Assembly: GCF_018069805.1 (NCBI RefSeq)
Contig: NZ_JAGPYN010000001.1
Span: 248,001-312,000 of the forward strand
Length of the DNA: 64,000 nucleotides
Direction of reading: 5' to 3'
Source: Pseudoalteromonas ostreae
Lineage (GTDB): Bacteria > Pseudomonadota > Gammaproteobacteria > Enterobacterales > Alteromonadaceae
How positions within the stretch are numbered: position 1 is the stretch's first letter; every line of letters starts with the position of its first letter. Shown one piece after another: positions 24,983 through 34,448 of this stretch. A program made the position numbers and the translations under genes. The notes beneath the pieces are model-generated. The model saw nothing but the letters and a program-made list of their open reading frames with translations, made no database searches and had not been told where the DNA came from.

Positions 24983-26959
24983 ATGATTTTAAAGCTAACG
25001 GCATGTCTTTTTTTATGTGTTTATACAGCCCCTTTATTGGCGAGTGATGCTGATGATTTATTTGTGCTTAGCTTTGAAGATTTGCTTGACGTTCATGTCG
25101 ATATCGCCTCAAAAACGTTAGAAACTCTCGCTTCAGCCCCCTCAACTATTACTGTTTTTAACCGCAAAAAAATAACCTTGCTTGGGGTGAATAATGCGTT
25201 TGAATTGATGAATTTTGTTCCAGGTATGCAATCTACGCGTGGTGATTGGGTAGGCGCTGTACCAAAAGATCACGCAAGGGGTGTGTATCTTGATAGCGGC
25301 AATATTTTAGTGATGGTCAACGGTGAGCGTTTAAATGAGTCATCATTTGGCAAAGCGTCAGTTTATATGCCTTATATACCTGTAGAAATCATTGATAAAG
25401 TTGAATTTATACGTGGCCCTGGCTCTGCATTATATGGCAGTAATGCATTCTTAGGGGTGATGAATATAGTGACTAAAAGCCAAAATAATGAAATGTCGCT
25501 GGCTGTGGGGAATGTAGGTCAAACTGGCGCTGCATTCTCGGTTAGTCATCAAGTTGATCAGCAAACACATCTATTTGCTAATGGCGCGTATAACCAAAAA
25601 AGTGGCAAGCGTTATCCACAAGGGGTTAACGATCCGCTGCAATCAGTTTACTTTGAAGCGGGTGTCGATATCAATAAACTGGCTGTGAGAGCGCGTTATA
25701 ACCAGGTTGAACTGAATGAGTTTTTAAACCTTGGTGGTTATTCTGACAGTAACCAACATCGTAGTGAGAATACTTTTCTATCAGTAGGTTATGATTGGCT
25801 TGAAACGGATACACGTACTTTGGCTACAAAAATAGCGTATGCGCATCATCAAATACAAAGTGCTGGATTAATTGCACCGGCAGCCACTTTACCTAACGCT
25901 AGTTATGATTTTTTTGTTGGTCCTGATTGGCATACAACGGATTTAACTGTCAGTGTAGAGGCCAGTCAGCAATTTAATAATGGTTGGTCAATCAATTCAG
26001 GCTTGCAATATAGCCGTGCAGAGCAACATAAAGCGGACTTACGTGTTAATTATTTTGATGTAAACAGCGGTGAAATTATTGTTGAGGATCCGTTTTATCA
26101 AGGGGGGATTGTTACAATCAGTAGTTATGCGCCATTTCAGAGTTTGCAATCGACTTTTGAAACCCGAAGTATTTATGGGCAAATCAAAGTGCCTTTTACT
26201 GAGCAATTGAGCTTATTTTTAGGGGCACGTTATGATGATGTTAAAGCGATAGACAGTAAATTATCGCCGCGCATTTCCGCAATCTACTCACCAACTCGCG
26301 CGCATACTTTTAAATTACAATACGGTGAGTCGTTTCGCACTCCTGTGACGAATGAATTGTATTCAGATGATGATGTGACTAAGGGCAATCCAAACTTAAA
26401 GTCTGAATATGTTAAAACCACAGAGCTTGTTTGGCGCTACGAGGGACAAGATTGGCATATTAATTCAGTGCTTTTTTATAATCAGCTTGTTGATTTTATT
26501 AATCTAGTGCCAAACTCTGCCGTCAATAATCAGTTTAGTTTTGAAAACCAATTAGATGACATTAATCGTGGTGTTGAATTAGATAGCATGATCCACATCA
26601 CTAGTGATTTATCAGTGGAAGCGACCTACAGCGAGTATTTTGATACGCCCATTAAGCCAACGTTTAAACGCTTTGCTAGTATGATTGCTAATTATCATTA
26701 TCAGCAATGGGTGCTGAGCCTTAATGGTGTTTGGCGCGATGCCGTCAGTGGCCCGACAATGACAAACGACTTTACTCAACCGGCTTACTTGTTGCTAGGC
26801 GCAGCTGTGAGTTGGCAGTTTTCTGCACGCAGTGAAATTAGTTTTAAAGCCCATAATATCTTAGATAAGCACTACCGTGTGTACGATCCAAGAGTCACCG
26901 ATGGCGCTGTTGCTGGTGTCGGCAGTGAATACTCGGTACACTATCAAATCAAATTTTAA
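24983..26959 (+). CDS. TonB-dependent receptor of the dct locus
   Basis: A 658-residue outer-membrane receptor. Signal peptide ACLFLCVYTAPLLASDADDL; plug domain with SAPSTITVFNRKKITLLG, LMNFVPGMQSTRGD, VNGERLNE and KVEFIRGPGSALYGSNAFLG; barrel with SFRTPVTNELY, GNPNLKSEYVKTTEL and LDKHYRVYDPR; last residue Phe. The plug resembles the colicin I/vibriobactin-type receptor family. It is followed after 36 bp by dctB and dctD in the same direction, so it is likely cotranscribed with the sensor of the locus. No Fur box or sigma-54 site was found before it. Substrate unknown; context suggests an organic acid or an organic-acid-containing chelate. Confidence 0.9.
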   Translation: MILKLTACLFLCVYTAPLLASDADDLFVLSFEDLLDVHVDIASKTLETLASAPSTITVFNRKKITLLGVNNAFELMNFVPGMQSTRGDWVGAVPKDHARGVYLDSGNILVMVNGERLNESSFGKASVYMPYIPVEIIDKVEFIRGPGSALYGSNAFLGVMNIVTKSQNNEMSLAVGNVGQTGAAFSVSHQVDQQTHLFANGAYNQKSGKRYPQGVNDPLQSVYFEAGVDINKLAVRARYNQVELNEFLNLGGYSDSNQHRSENTFLSVGYDWLETDTRTLATKIAYAHHQIQSAGLIAPAATLPNASYDFFVGPDWHTTDLTVSVEASQQFNNGWSINSGLQYSRAEQHKADLRVNYFDVNSGEIIVEDPFYQGGIVTISSYAPFQSLQSTFETRSIYGQIKVPFTEQLSLFLGARYDDVKAIDSKLSPRISAIYSPTRAHTFKLQYGESFRTPVTNELYSDDDVTKGNPNLKSEYVKTTELVWRYEGQDWHINSVLFYNQLVDFINLVPNSAVNNQFSFENQLDDINRGVELDSMIHITSDLSVEATYSEYFDTPIKPTFKRFASMIANYHYQQWVLSLNGVWRDAVSGPTMTNDFTQPAYLLLGAAVSWQFSARSEISFKAHNILDKHYRVYDPRVTDGAVAGVGSEYSVHYQIKF

Positions 26960-26995
26960 GTTTTAGGGGCGCTCAGCTATGCCCTTTGGTTGATC

Positions 26996-28735
26996 ATGCT
27001 ACGTTTTCCCCGAAAAATATTAATCGCTGTTGCCATTTTAATTAGTGTGCTGTTGCTTAGTTTTTTATTTGGCCGACACTATGATTTAAGTCAAGCAAAG
27101 CAGCAAGCTGACCTCCAAGTGAATCAATTGCGTAATTATCTTGATACTGAACTCTCTCGTTTTGCAACTATCCCTCATTTAGTTACTGATAACCAGTTAC
27201 TCTCTGCATTTATTAGCGATACTGATCAGCCCGTGCAGCCTATTAATAATTATTTGGCCGATATCCAACAAGCCAGTGGTGCATCAGACGTCTATGTCCT
27301 TAATCGCGAAGGGGATGTTATTGCATCGAGCAATTGGCAACTTGATTACAGTTATATCGGTAATAACTTTGCATTTCGCCCGTATTTTTATCAGGCATTA
27401 GCGGGTAATAAAATTGCCTATTTTGCCTTAGGCTCACGCTCTAAAGAGCGCGGTATTTATTTTTCTGAACCGATTTATCGCGGTGCGCAAGTGATTGGCG
27501 TGGTCACCTTAAAAGTGAATGTGTCTAAGTTTGAAACTGATCGACAATTACTGAATGCGTCCCACGCTAGCCATTTTTATTTAAGCTTAGACGATAATAT
27601 TATCGCTATGTCCGATAGTCCATTATGGCGACTCAATTCGCTGCATAGCCTTAGCGCAGGCGACTACCAACATTTTAAGACAAGTCGTCGCTATCTAGAT
27701 TATATACCAAAAGTTATCACAGCTGAGCACATTACCAGCCAAGGGATATCACTGTTATACATTAATGATGCTGCGAATAAACGCAGTAAATATGTGCCTG
27801 CCAGTGCGCCGATTGAGCGACTGAATGCAAAAATAACGGTGCTTGTTGATATATCGTCGGTGAATATTAATCAACTAGGGCGGTTGTTTTGGTTGAGTGT
27901 GATTTATGCCGGAGGGTTAATGCTTTTTTATAGCTTAATGGCACGCTTTGCTGGCTATAGAAAATTACTTTTTTCTCGCCACAGCCTTGAGCAAGAAGTT
28001 ATAGAGCGCACTCATGCCCTCGAAAAAGCACAAACAGCGCTGCTGCAAACAGCCAAATTGGCCACCATAGGTCAACTCAGCGCGGGTATTAATCATGAGA
28101 TTAACCAACCCTTGAGTGCAATGAGTACGTATTTGGTTAGTGCTAAACGCTTGATTGCCAAAGGTGATATTACAAAGGCAGCTGAAAATATTGTTATTGT
28201 GCAATCGTTGATCGAACGAGTACATAAAATTGTTGGACAATTAAAGCACTTTAGTAAACCGGCACAAACACAGTTAAGAGAGCAAAGCTTAAACCAGTTA
28301 CTTAAAAATGCCATGGTGATCGCCTCCGCGCAATTAAAGCAGGATGATGTCAACGTTAACACCGCTGATATTGCTGACACTGTAAAAGTATGGGTTGATG
28401 GTATTAAATTTGAGCAAGTATTAGTGAATGTGCTCACCAATGCTAGCCAAGCAATGGCCGACAGTCCTGTGCGAGAGCTGAGTTTTGAAATAGAGCAGTT
28501 TGATGACCGCGTTAAGCTGTCTATTTTGGATACTGGGCCTGGTATAGAGTTGCATATGCTGGGGACTATTTTTGAGCCTTTTTATAGCACTAAATCGACT
28601 AATGGCCTTGGCTTAGGGCTATCTATTTCTAAGCAAATCATTAATTCATTTAATGGCTGTTTAACTGCACATAATCGCCCAGGCGGTGGTGCTCAATTTA
28701 TTATTACCTTAGCAAGTACTAAAGGAGTGTTATGA
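26996..28735 (+). CDS. dctB: DctB-like C4-dicarboxylate sensor histidine kinase
   Basis: Membrane sensor kinase of about 579 residues. TM1 (KILIAVAILISVLLLSFLF) and TM2 (FWLSVIYAGGLMLFYSLMA) flank a periplasmic PAS/Cache-type sensor of about 260 residues, which includes SDVYVLNREGDVIASSNW. The kinase core has His367 in LSAGINHEINQPLSAM, N-box NVLTNASQAM, and DTGPGIE, IFEPFYSTK, GLGLGLSIS. This is the DctB layout and the partner is a DctD-type activator. An upstream TTG at 26990 is possible; the ATG at 26996 was preferred. It overlaps dctD by 4 bp. It probably senses dicarboxylates and drives the downstream porin-transporter pair. Confidence 0.87.
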   Translation: MLRFPRKILIAVAILISVLLLSFLFGRHYDLSQAKQQADLQVNQLRNYLDTELSRFATIPHLVTDNQLLSAFISDTDQPVQPINNYLADIQQASGASDVYVLNREGDVIASSNWQLDYSYIGNNFAFRPYFYQALAGNKIAYFALGSRSKERGIYFSEPIYRGAQVIGVVTLKVNVSKFETDRQLLNASHASHFYLSLDDNIIAMSDSPLWRLNSLHSLSAGDYQHFKTSRRYLDYIPKVITAEHITSQGISLLYINDAANKRSKYVPASAPIERLNAKITVLVDISSVNINQLGRLFWLSVIYAGGLMLFYSLMARFAGYRKLLFSRHSLEQEVIERTHALEKAQTALLQTAKLATIGQLSAGINHEINQPLSAMSTYLVSAKRLIAKGDITKAAENIVIVQSLIERVHKIVGQLKHFSKPAQTQLREQSLNQLLKNAMVIASAQLKQDDVNVNTADIADTVKVWVDGIKFEQVLVNVLTNASQAMADSPVRELSFEIEQFDDRVKLSILDTGPGIELHMLGTIFEPFYSTKSTNGLGLGLSISKQIINSFNGCLTAHNRPGGGAQFIITLASTKGVL

Positions 28736-30099
28736 ATACGTTAGCAATTGATTGTAAGCAAGTTATTGTTATTGATGACGAAGCAATGATCCGCGATTCA
28801 CTTGACCAATTGCTGACACTCGAAGGCTATCAAGTACAGTGTTTTAGCGATCCAATGAGTGCTTTATCAAAACTTAATCGTCGTTTTAACGGGGTGGTGC
28901 TCAGTGATATTAATATGCCGAAAATGGATGGGCTGGCTTTTTTAGAACAAGTTCAAGCATTTGATAGCGAATTACCGGTGATCTTTCTGACTGGATTTGC
29001 TGATGTATCGGTGGCCGTTAAAGCCATGCAATTAGGGGCTTACGACTTATTTGAAAAACCCCTTACAGAGCAGTTATTAGATTGTATTGCCAGAGCGTGT
29101 GATAAGCGTGCCTTGGTAATGGAAAATCGTGCTTTAAAACTAGCGGTAGAAAAAACGTCAGCCCCAGGTGTACGGATCTTAGGGGAAACCGTGCAAATGC
29201 AGCAAATGATGCACTTGCTCAATGCGGTGAGCGACACTCCCGCAGATGTGATGATTGAAGGTGAAACTGGCACCGGTAAAGAGTTAGTTGCACGCTTTTT
29301 ACACGATCAAAGCAGCCGTTCAAACTGTAATTTTGTGGCAATTAACTGTGGTGCCATACCAGAGCAACTGATTGAAAGTGAACTATTTGGTGCGGCCAGC
29401 GGTGCGTTTACAGGGGCAACACACAGTCGCCAAGGTAAATTTGAGTTTGCTCAAGGTGGTACGGTGTTTTTAGATGAGATAGAAAGCACACCGGCATCAT
29501 TGCAAGTAAAGTTACTTCGCGTTTTAGAAGAGCGAAAAGTGACCCCCGTCGGCGTTAATACCGCCGTTGACTTAGACATACGTATTGTTGCGGCAACCAA
29601 AGTTGATTTATTATCCTTGGTCGAAAAAGGGGACTTTAGAGCTGACTTATATTATCGACTCAATTTAGTGAAGGTAAGTATTCCGGCATTGCGTGATAGA
29701 AAAGCTGATATTCCTTTATTATTCAAACATTTCAGCTCAATTGCCGCAACTCGTTTTCATAAACCTCCCGCTCCTTTAAGCAGCGATATATTACAGCGTT
29801 TACTTAGTTATCAGTGGCCAGGTAATGTCAGAGAGCTTAGAAACCAAGCTGAACGAGCGGTGCTACTGGGCGCCGAATTAGCGTTCGCCAATACCGAAAA
29901 TAATAATGGTAGTGAGTTATCGCCCGATCTGAGTTTGGCGGAAAAAGTATGTTTTTATGAGCAATCTTTAATCGAAGAAGCCCTTGAACGCCATCAAGGT
30001 AGTATTAAAGAAACCATGAATACCTTACAAATTGCCCGTAAAACTTTGTATGACAAAATGAATAAATATAGCCTCAACCGTGACATGTTTATTGATTGA
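28732..30099 (+). CDS. dctD: DctD-like sigma-54-dependent response regulator
   Basis: A 455-residue NtrC-family activator. Receiver with phosphoacceptor Asp59 ([13 protein letters not shown]). AAA+ domain with Walker A GETGTGKE at 177-184, the sigma-54-contacting GAFTGA at 224-229, Walker B VFLDEIE, and the arginine-finger region. C-terminal Fis-type helix-turn-helix ([20 protein letters not shown]). Coupled to dctB by an ATGA overlap. The presence of a near-consensus sigma-54 promoter before the porin gene 230 bp downstream makes that gene its likely target. Confidence 0.9.
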   Translation: MNTLAIDCKQVIVIDDEAMIRDSLDQLLTLEGYQVQCFSDPMSALSKLNRRFNGVVLSDINMPKMDGLAFLEQVQAFDSELPVIFLTGFADVSVAVKAMQLGAYDLFEKPLTEQLLDCIARACDKRALVMENRALKLAVEKTSAPGVRILGETVQMQQMMHLLNAVSDTPADVMIEGETGTGKELVARFLHDQSSRSNCNFVAINCGAIPEQLIESELFGAASGAFTGATHSRQGKFEFAQGGTVFLDEIESTPASLQVKLLRVLEERKVTPVGVNTAVDLDIRIVAATKVDLLSLVEKGDFRADLYYRLNLVKVSIPALRDRKADIPLLFKHFSSIAATRFHKPPAPLSSDILQRLLSYQWPGNVRELRNQAERAVLLGAELAFANTENNNGSELSPDLSLAEKVCFYEQSLIEEALERHQGSIKETMNTLQIARKTLYDKMNKYSLNRDMFID

Positions 30100-30176
30100 C
30101 CAGAACTTTGCTTCAGGGATTTACTCGCTCAGCTTGATTTGATGGGTGGAAATGGTGACAGCCACGCTTTGAGAGT

Positions 30177-30192
30177 GTGTGGGATCCCGCAC
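30177..30192. promoter_or_regulatory. Palindrome between dctD and porin: enhancer site or terminator
   Basis: GTGTGGGATCCCGCAC is a 16-bp palindrome with one mismatched pair. It lies about 90 bp upstream of the sigma-54 promoter, a usual distance for a DctD-type enhancer. It is also followed by TTTTT, so it could instead, or also, terminate the dctBD transcript. The sequence alone does not decide. Confidence 0.45.
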
Positions 30193-30266
30193 TTTTTATT
30201 GCAAGCAGAATTCAAGTTTGATTTTAAGTATTTGAATATTTTAAACTTTACTGTTTTATAAGCAGT

Positions 30267-30282
30267 TGGCAGTAAACTTGCC
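30267..30282 (+). promoter_or_regulatory. Sigma-54 promoter of porin-transporter operon
   Basis: TGGCAG-N5-TTGCC gives GG at -24 and GC at -12 with exact sigma-54 spacing, close to the consensus TGGCACG-N4-TTGCW. It lies 46 bp before the porin ATG and directly downstream of a gene for a sigma-54 activator. This is the strongest regulatory site in the window. Confidence 0.82.
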
Positions 30283-30327
30283 TTTATTAGCGGGAACAAC
30301 AAATGATTCTAATAATAAGGGTACACA

Positions 30328-31290
30328 ATGATAATAATAGACAAAAAACTAATCCCTGTTTTTGTAGCCACAAGTTTTGCAGCTGCTTGCTTTGGGCAAA
30401 GTGTTCATGCCGCAGAGTATGACATTTATGGTAAAGCAGAAGTGCAAATTGCTAATACTGACAACGGCGTAATGCGTTATGCTAAAAAAGGAACGCAAAT
30501 CGATGCGCCTTTTTCACGTATTGGTGTGAAAGGGCAACATGTACTCACTGATTCGTTAAAAGCGGTATTTAAATACGAAGTGCAAGTAAAGGGTTTTGAG
30601 CACGATGATACAGATGAGCCATTCAGCGCCCGCAATACTTATTTAGGTTTAGCGGGAAATTTTGGTGAAGTTGTGGTTGGTCGAAACGATACTCGCTTTA
30701 AGTATTCAGAAGGTAAAGTCGATAACTTCAATGAAACTCAAGCCGATATTGCTCAATTACTACCCGGTCAAGATCGCCTTGGTGATACCATAACGTATAG
30801 TTCAAAATCATATGCGGGAGCTCAGTTATCACTTACCTATGCTTTGAAGGATGACAGCGCCAATAATGAAGCAGGCTATGCCGCTACGTTAATATACGGT
30901 GACCGTGGTTTAAAAAATAAAAATTATTACGTGGCGATCAGCCATATTGATTCACTCAATAATATCAATGCCAGTCGTGTTGTTGGCGCGTGGCAAAAAA
31001 ATGATTTACAACTAGGTGCTATTTACCAGCACAGTGAGTCAGTAGATGGTACTAAATCAGGAAACGGCTATGTGTTGAGTGCCAGTTATACCATTGACAA
31101 ATGGCAGCCAAAACTACAATTTGCCAGTGATGACTCAACTATTCGCCAAAGTACTAAGGGCAACCAGTGGACTGCAGGTGTGGATTATTTATTTGATAAA
31201 CAAACTACCGCGTACTTATTTTATACTGACTTAGATTTGCAACAGCAAACGGATAGTAGCTTAGCCCTTGGCTTAAAGTATAAATTTTAA
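30328..31290 (+). CDS. Gram-negative general porin
   Basis: A 320-residue outer-membrane beta-barrel. Signal peptide PVFVATSFAAACFGQSVHA; the mature protein begins AEYDIYGKAEVQIANTDNG and ends in ALGLKYKF with terminal Phe, both typical of OmpC-like porins. The segment NTYLGLAGNFGEVVVGRNDT is the conserved strand-loop region. It sits behind the sigma-54 promoter and 12 bp ahead of the DASS transporter, so the two probably form one operon: the porin admits the anion and the symporter imports it. Confidence 0.9.
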   Translation: MIIIDKKLIPVFVATSFAAACFGQSVHAAEYDIYGKAEVQIANTDNGVMRYAKKGTQIDAPFSRIGVKGQHVLTDSLKAVFKYEVQVKGFEHDDTDEPFSARNTYLGLAGNFGEVVVGRNDTRFKYSEGKVDNFNETQADIAQLLPGQDRLGDTITYSSKSYAGAQLSLTYALKDDSANNEAGYAATLIYGDRGLKNKNYYVAISHIDSLNNINASRVVGAWQKNDLQLGAIYQHSESVDGTKSGNGYVLSASYTIDKWQPKLQFASDDSTIRQSTKGNQWTAGVDYLFDKQTTAYLFYTDLDLQQQTDSSLALGLKYKF

Positions 31291-31302
31291 TAGGGGTTTA
31301 AT

Positions 31303-32778
31303 ATGAGCACACAAACTTTAGACGATAAACCTGAAAAAAATCCAATGATACAGATGTTGCTATTGTTATTGGGCCCTGCGGTCATGTTACTTACGTGTTT
31401 GATCGACCCTCCTGCTGGCATGAGTAGCGCTGCTCTTCGTACTTCAGGATTAGCGTTTTGGATGGCATCATGGTGGGTGAGTGAGGTGGTTCCTATTCCG
31501 GCTACTGCGCTACTGCCGCTGGTATTTTCTCCGTTGGCTGACATTGCTGCGATAAAAAGTGTCGCTGCACCGTATGCGCACCCATTAATATTCTTGTTTT
31601 TAGGCGGCTTTTTGATCTCCATTGCGATGGAGCGTTGGGGCTTACACAAGCGCATTGCTTTACGTACTATGCTTTACGCGGGTTCAAAACCGAGTTTGCA
31701 GATATTAGCGATGATGTTAGTAACGGCATTCTTATCAATGTGGATGTCAAATACTGCAACAGCAGTGATGATGTTACCTATTGCTATGTCTATCACTCAT
31801 TTAGTGCAAAAATCTAATCCAAATAATAATGGTTTTGGTAAAGCACTGTTACTTTCTATTGCTTATGGTGCCAGCATTGGCGGCATTGCAACTTTAATTG
31901 GTACGCCACCGAATGCATTGATGGCCGCTTATTTATCAGACAGTTATAAAATTGAAATTGGTTTTGCGCAATGGATGATGGTGGGTGTGCCATTGTCACT
32001 GACTATGTTGATCATTTGTTGGCTGTGGCTGACCAAGTTTGCTTATAAAGTTGATAAAACGGATGAAAAACCTCAAAAAGTCGACACCAAGTCACTATTT
32101 CGTTCGCAGTTAAAAGATCTAGGCACTATGCAGCGCGCTGAAAAAGGGGTGTTATGGGTGTTTTTATTTGCCGCTGTGTGCTGGATATTTAGACCTCTGA
32201 TCGCTGATTTTTCTGGTTTAAAAATATCGGATACCGGTATTGCCATTGCCGCTGCATTATTATTATTTGTCTTGCCGGCGAATAAAGGCCGTGATGAACG
32301 TATTCTTGATTGGCAAAGTGCGGCAGGAGTTCCTTGGGGAGTGTTATTGTTATTTGGTGGTGGCTTAACCCTAGCGGCACAAATAAAATCATCAGGTTTG
32401 GCTGAATACATAGCTCATATGATTGAAGGCGCCAGCGCCATTCCATTAGTATTGAGTGTGTTAGCAATTGCAACCTTGATCACCTTCTTAACTGAGATCA
32501 CCAGTAATACAGCAACCGCAGCCGGATTTTTACCACTACTTGGCCCTGTTGCCGAGTCAGTCACAGGTACACCATTGGTCTGGGTTATTCCTGCGGCTAT
32601 AGCCTGTAGTTGTGCGTTTATGATGCCTGTTGCTACTCCGCCTAATGCCATTGTGTTTGGCTCAGGGCAAATTAAAATGCAGGATATGATCAAAGCTGGC
32701 TTTGCATTAAATATTGTTGCAATTGCGCTGATCACATTTGTCACTATGACCCTTGCGGCATCGGTATTTAATTTTTAA
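31303..32778 (+). CDS. DASS/SLC13 family sodium:anion (dicarboxylate) symporter
   Basis: A 491-residue inner-membrane transporter with about 11-12 helices. It has both Ser-Asn-Thr signature motifs of the DASS family, MSNTATAVMMLPIA and ITSNTATAAGFLPLLG, plus TLIGTPPNALMAAYL and MMPVATPPNAIVFGSGQI. These build the sodium and carboxylate sites. Known members carry succinate, malate, citrate or sulfate. Linkage to dctBD and the porin favours C4-dicarboxylates. It is likely controlled by the sigma-54 promoter ahead of the porin. Confidence 0.92.
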   Translation: MSTQTLDDKPEKNPMIQMLLLLLGPAVMLLTCLIDPPAGMSSAALRTSGLAFWMASWWVSEVVPIPATALLPLVFSPLADIAAIKSVAAPYAHPLIFLFLGGFLISIAMERWGLHKRIALRTMLYAGSKPSLQILAMMLVTAFLSMWMSNTATAVMMLPIAMSITHLVQKSNPNNNGFGKALLLSIAYGASIGGIATLIGTPPNALMAAYLSDSYKIEIGFAQWMMVGVPLSLTMLIICWLWLTKFAYKVDKTDEKPQKVDTKSLFRSQLKDLGTMQRAEKGVLWVFLFAAVCWIFRPLIADFSGLKISDTGIAIAAALLLFVLPANKGRDERILDWQSAAGVPWGVLLLFGGGLTLAAQIKSSGLAEYIAHMIEGASAIPLVLSVLAIATLITFLTEITSNTATAAGFLPLLGPVAESVTGTPLVWVIPAAIACSCAFMMPVATPPNAIVFGSGQIKMQDMIKAGFALNIVAIALITFVTMTLAASVFNF

Positions 32779-32800
32779 GTAATTTAAAGTTACCCAACCG

Positions 32801-32828
32801 GAGCGCTATTTGTTTGTTGATAGCGCTC
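32801..32828 (+). terminator. Hairpin after the transporter gene
   Basis: A perfect 9-bp stem (GAGCGCTAT with ATAGCGCTC) and 10-nt loop lie 22 bp after the transporter stop. No T-run follows (TATATCAAA), so it may protect the 3' end or be a weak terminator, and is not a canonical Rho-independent one. Confidence 0.5.
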
Positions 32829-32971
32829 TATATCAAAACCATTATTCCTTGCAATCAATAGCTTGCCTAAATCGCTTTTAATTCCAACGACACTCCCATC
32901 TTAAGGTGGTTGGGTTATATATTGCCCCTTATAAGAAACAAAGTTATAGTGGTTTAATCTTTATTTCGTTT

Positions 32972-34408
32972 ATGGGTATGCCTTTGTCTGACACAGATAC
33001 TATATGCAATGTTGATCTAAAAGCGCAGTTTGATGAAATGCAGCGACATTTTGATGATCAGCCATATTTAGCATTACCACAGCGGATCCGTTTATTAAAA
33101 TCGTTAAAGCGTGAATTGTTGATATTAGAAGCTGAACTAGTCGCTGCAAGTTCGAAAGACTTTGGCTTTCGTACTGCTTTTGATACGATTTTGGGTGATA
33201 TATTGCCGACGGTCAAAACGATCAGCCACACCATCAAGCATTTACCTAAATGGGCAAAAGATTCACCGCGAAAAGCGGGTTTGAGCCTAGCGCCATCAAA
33301 AGTTGCTGTGAGCTATCAACCCAAGGGAGTAGTGGGAATAATTTCCCCATGGAATTACCCAATTCAATTATCAATTGTGCCGGTGATCACCGCTATTGCC
33401 GCAGGTAATCGGGTATTATTAAAGGTCAGTGAATTTACTCCGCACACCAATCAAGTACTCAAAAAACTATTTACAGGCGAGCTTAGCGAACATTGCGCAG
33501 TGATCGAAGGTGAAGCGCAATTAAGTCAACAGTTTAGCTGTTTGCCATTCGCACACTTATTTTTTACCGGCTCTACAGCTGTAGGGCGCCATGTTATGGC
33601 CGCTGCGAGTAAAAACCTTACCCCAGTCACTCTTGAGTTAGGCGGAAAATCCCCAGTCATTATTACTGAGCAAGTAGATATAGATAAGGCGGCTAAAGCT
33701 ATTTTATTTGGTAAAATGACCAATGCAGGGCAGATTTGTGTTGCCCCCGATTATGTTTTAGTGCCTGAAAAGTTACAGCACCAGTTAGTCAGAAGTCTCT
33801 GTAGCTTATATAAAAAACATTATAAATTAGGTGTTGAAGGTAAAAATTTAACATCGGTTATTAGCAGTCATCATTTTCAGCGCTTAACAGATTTATTGGC
33901 AGATGCACAGCAACAGGGCGCACAAATAATTAAGCCTTTAGATGAAAACCAAAGTGACGAACATAAGCACCGTCTTGGTTTGCATATTGTGACTGATGTA
34001 AATGACAATATGAGGTTGATGCAAGAAGAACTGTTTGGGCCAATTCTTGCTATAGTTACTTACCAGCAACTCAGCCAAGCGATTGATTTTTTAAACCAAC
34101 GTCCTCAACCGTTAGCTTTGTATATAATGGGACAAAATAAACAGCTCAATGCCCATATTCAGCACCATACTCAAAGTGGTACATTTGCCATTAATGACAC
34201 CTTAATGCAGGTGACTGCTGATGATGCGCCATTTGGCGGCTTAGGTGCTTCTGGGATGGGAAATTATCACGGTATTGAAGGCTTTTTAACCTTTAGTCAT
34301 GCTCGCAATACATTGAAAACGGGTGGTTTTAATCCTAAATTAGGATTGTTACTGGCGCAAAATAAGATATTGATTAAAATACTTAAATGGTTGTACTTGC
34401 GGCCATAA
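32972..34408 (+). CDS. Coniferyl-aldehyde-dehydrogenase-like ALDH
   Basis: NAD(P)-dependent aldehyde dehydrogenase of about 478 residues. Motifs include GIISPWNYPIQLSIVPVI, the catalytic general base Glu222 in TLELGGKSP, nucleophile Cys256 in NAGQICVAPDYV, and FGPILAIV. The short form lacking the N-terminal ALDH extension and the C-terminal membrane-like helix (LAQNKILIKILKWLYL) match the coniferyl aldehyde dehydrogenase/fatty-ALDH group. The physiological aldehyde is uncertain; the window contains no lignin-degradation genes. A start at 32972 or 32978 (ATGGGTATG) was chosen; the upstream GTG at 32906 would consume its own Shine-Dalgarno. Confidence 0.87.
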   Translation: MGMPLSDTDTICNVDLKAQFDEMQRHFDDQPYLALPQRIRLLKSLKRELLILEAELVAASSKDFGFRTAFDTILGDILPTVKTISHTIKHLPKWAKDSPRKAGLSLAPSKVAVSYQPKGVVGIISPWNYPIQLSIVPVITAIAAGNRVLLKVSEFTPHTNQVLKKLFTGELSEHCAVIEGEAQLSQQFSCLPFAHLFFTGSTAVGRHVMAAASKNLTPVTLELGGKSPVIITEQVDIDKAAKAILFGKMTNAGQICVAPDYVLVPEKLQHQLVRSLCSLYKKHYKLGVEGKNLTSVISSHHFQRLTDLLADAQQQGAQIIKPLDENQSDEHKHRLGLHIVTDVNDNMRLMQEELFGPILAIVTYQQLSQAIDFLNQRPQPLALYIMGQNKQLNAHIQHHTQSGTFAINDTLMQVTADDAPFGGLGASGMGNYHGIEGFLTFSHARNTLKTGGFNPKLGLLLAQNKILIKILKWLYLRP

Positions 34409-34448
34409 ATAGGCGTTAAGTACAATCCAATAGCGTTTTAACTGGCAG

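Noticed and set aside
32073..32744. Minus-strand frames opposite the DASS transporter
   Set aside because: They are shadows of the hydrophobic plus-strand gene, with no independent signals.
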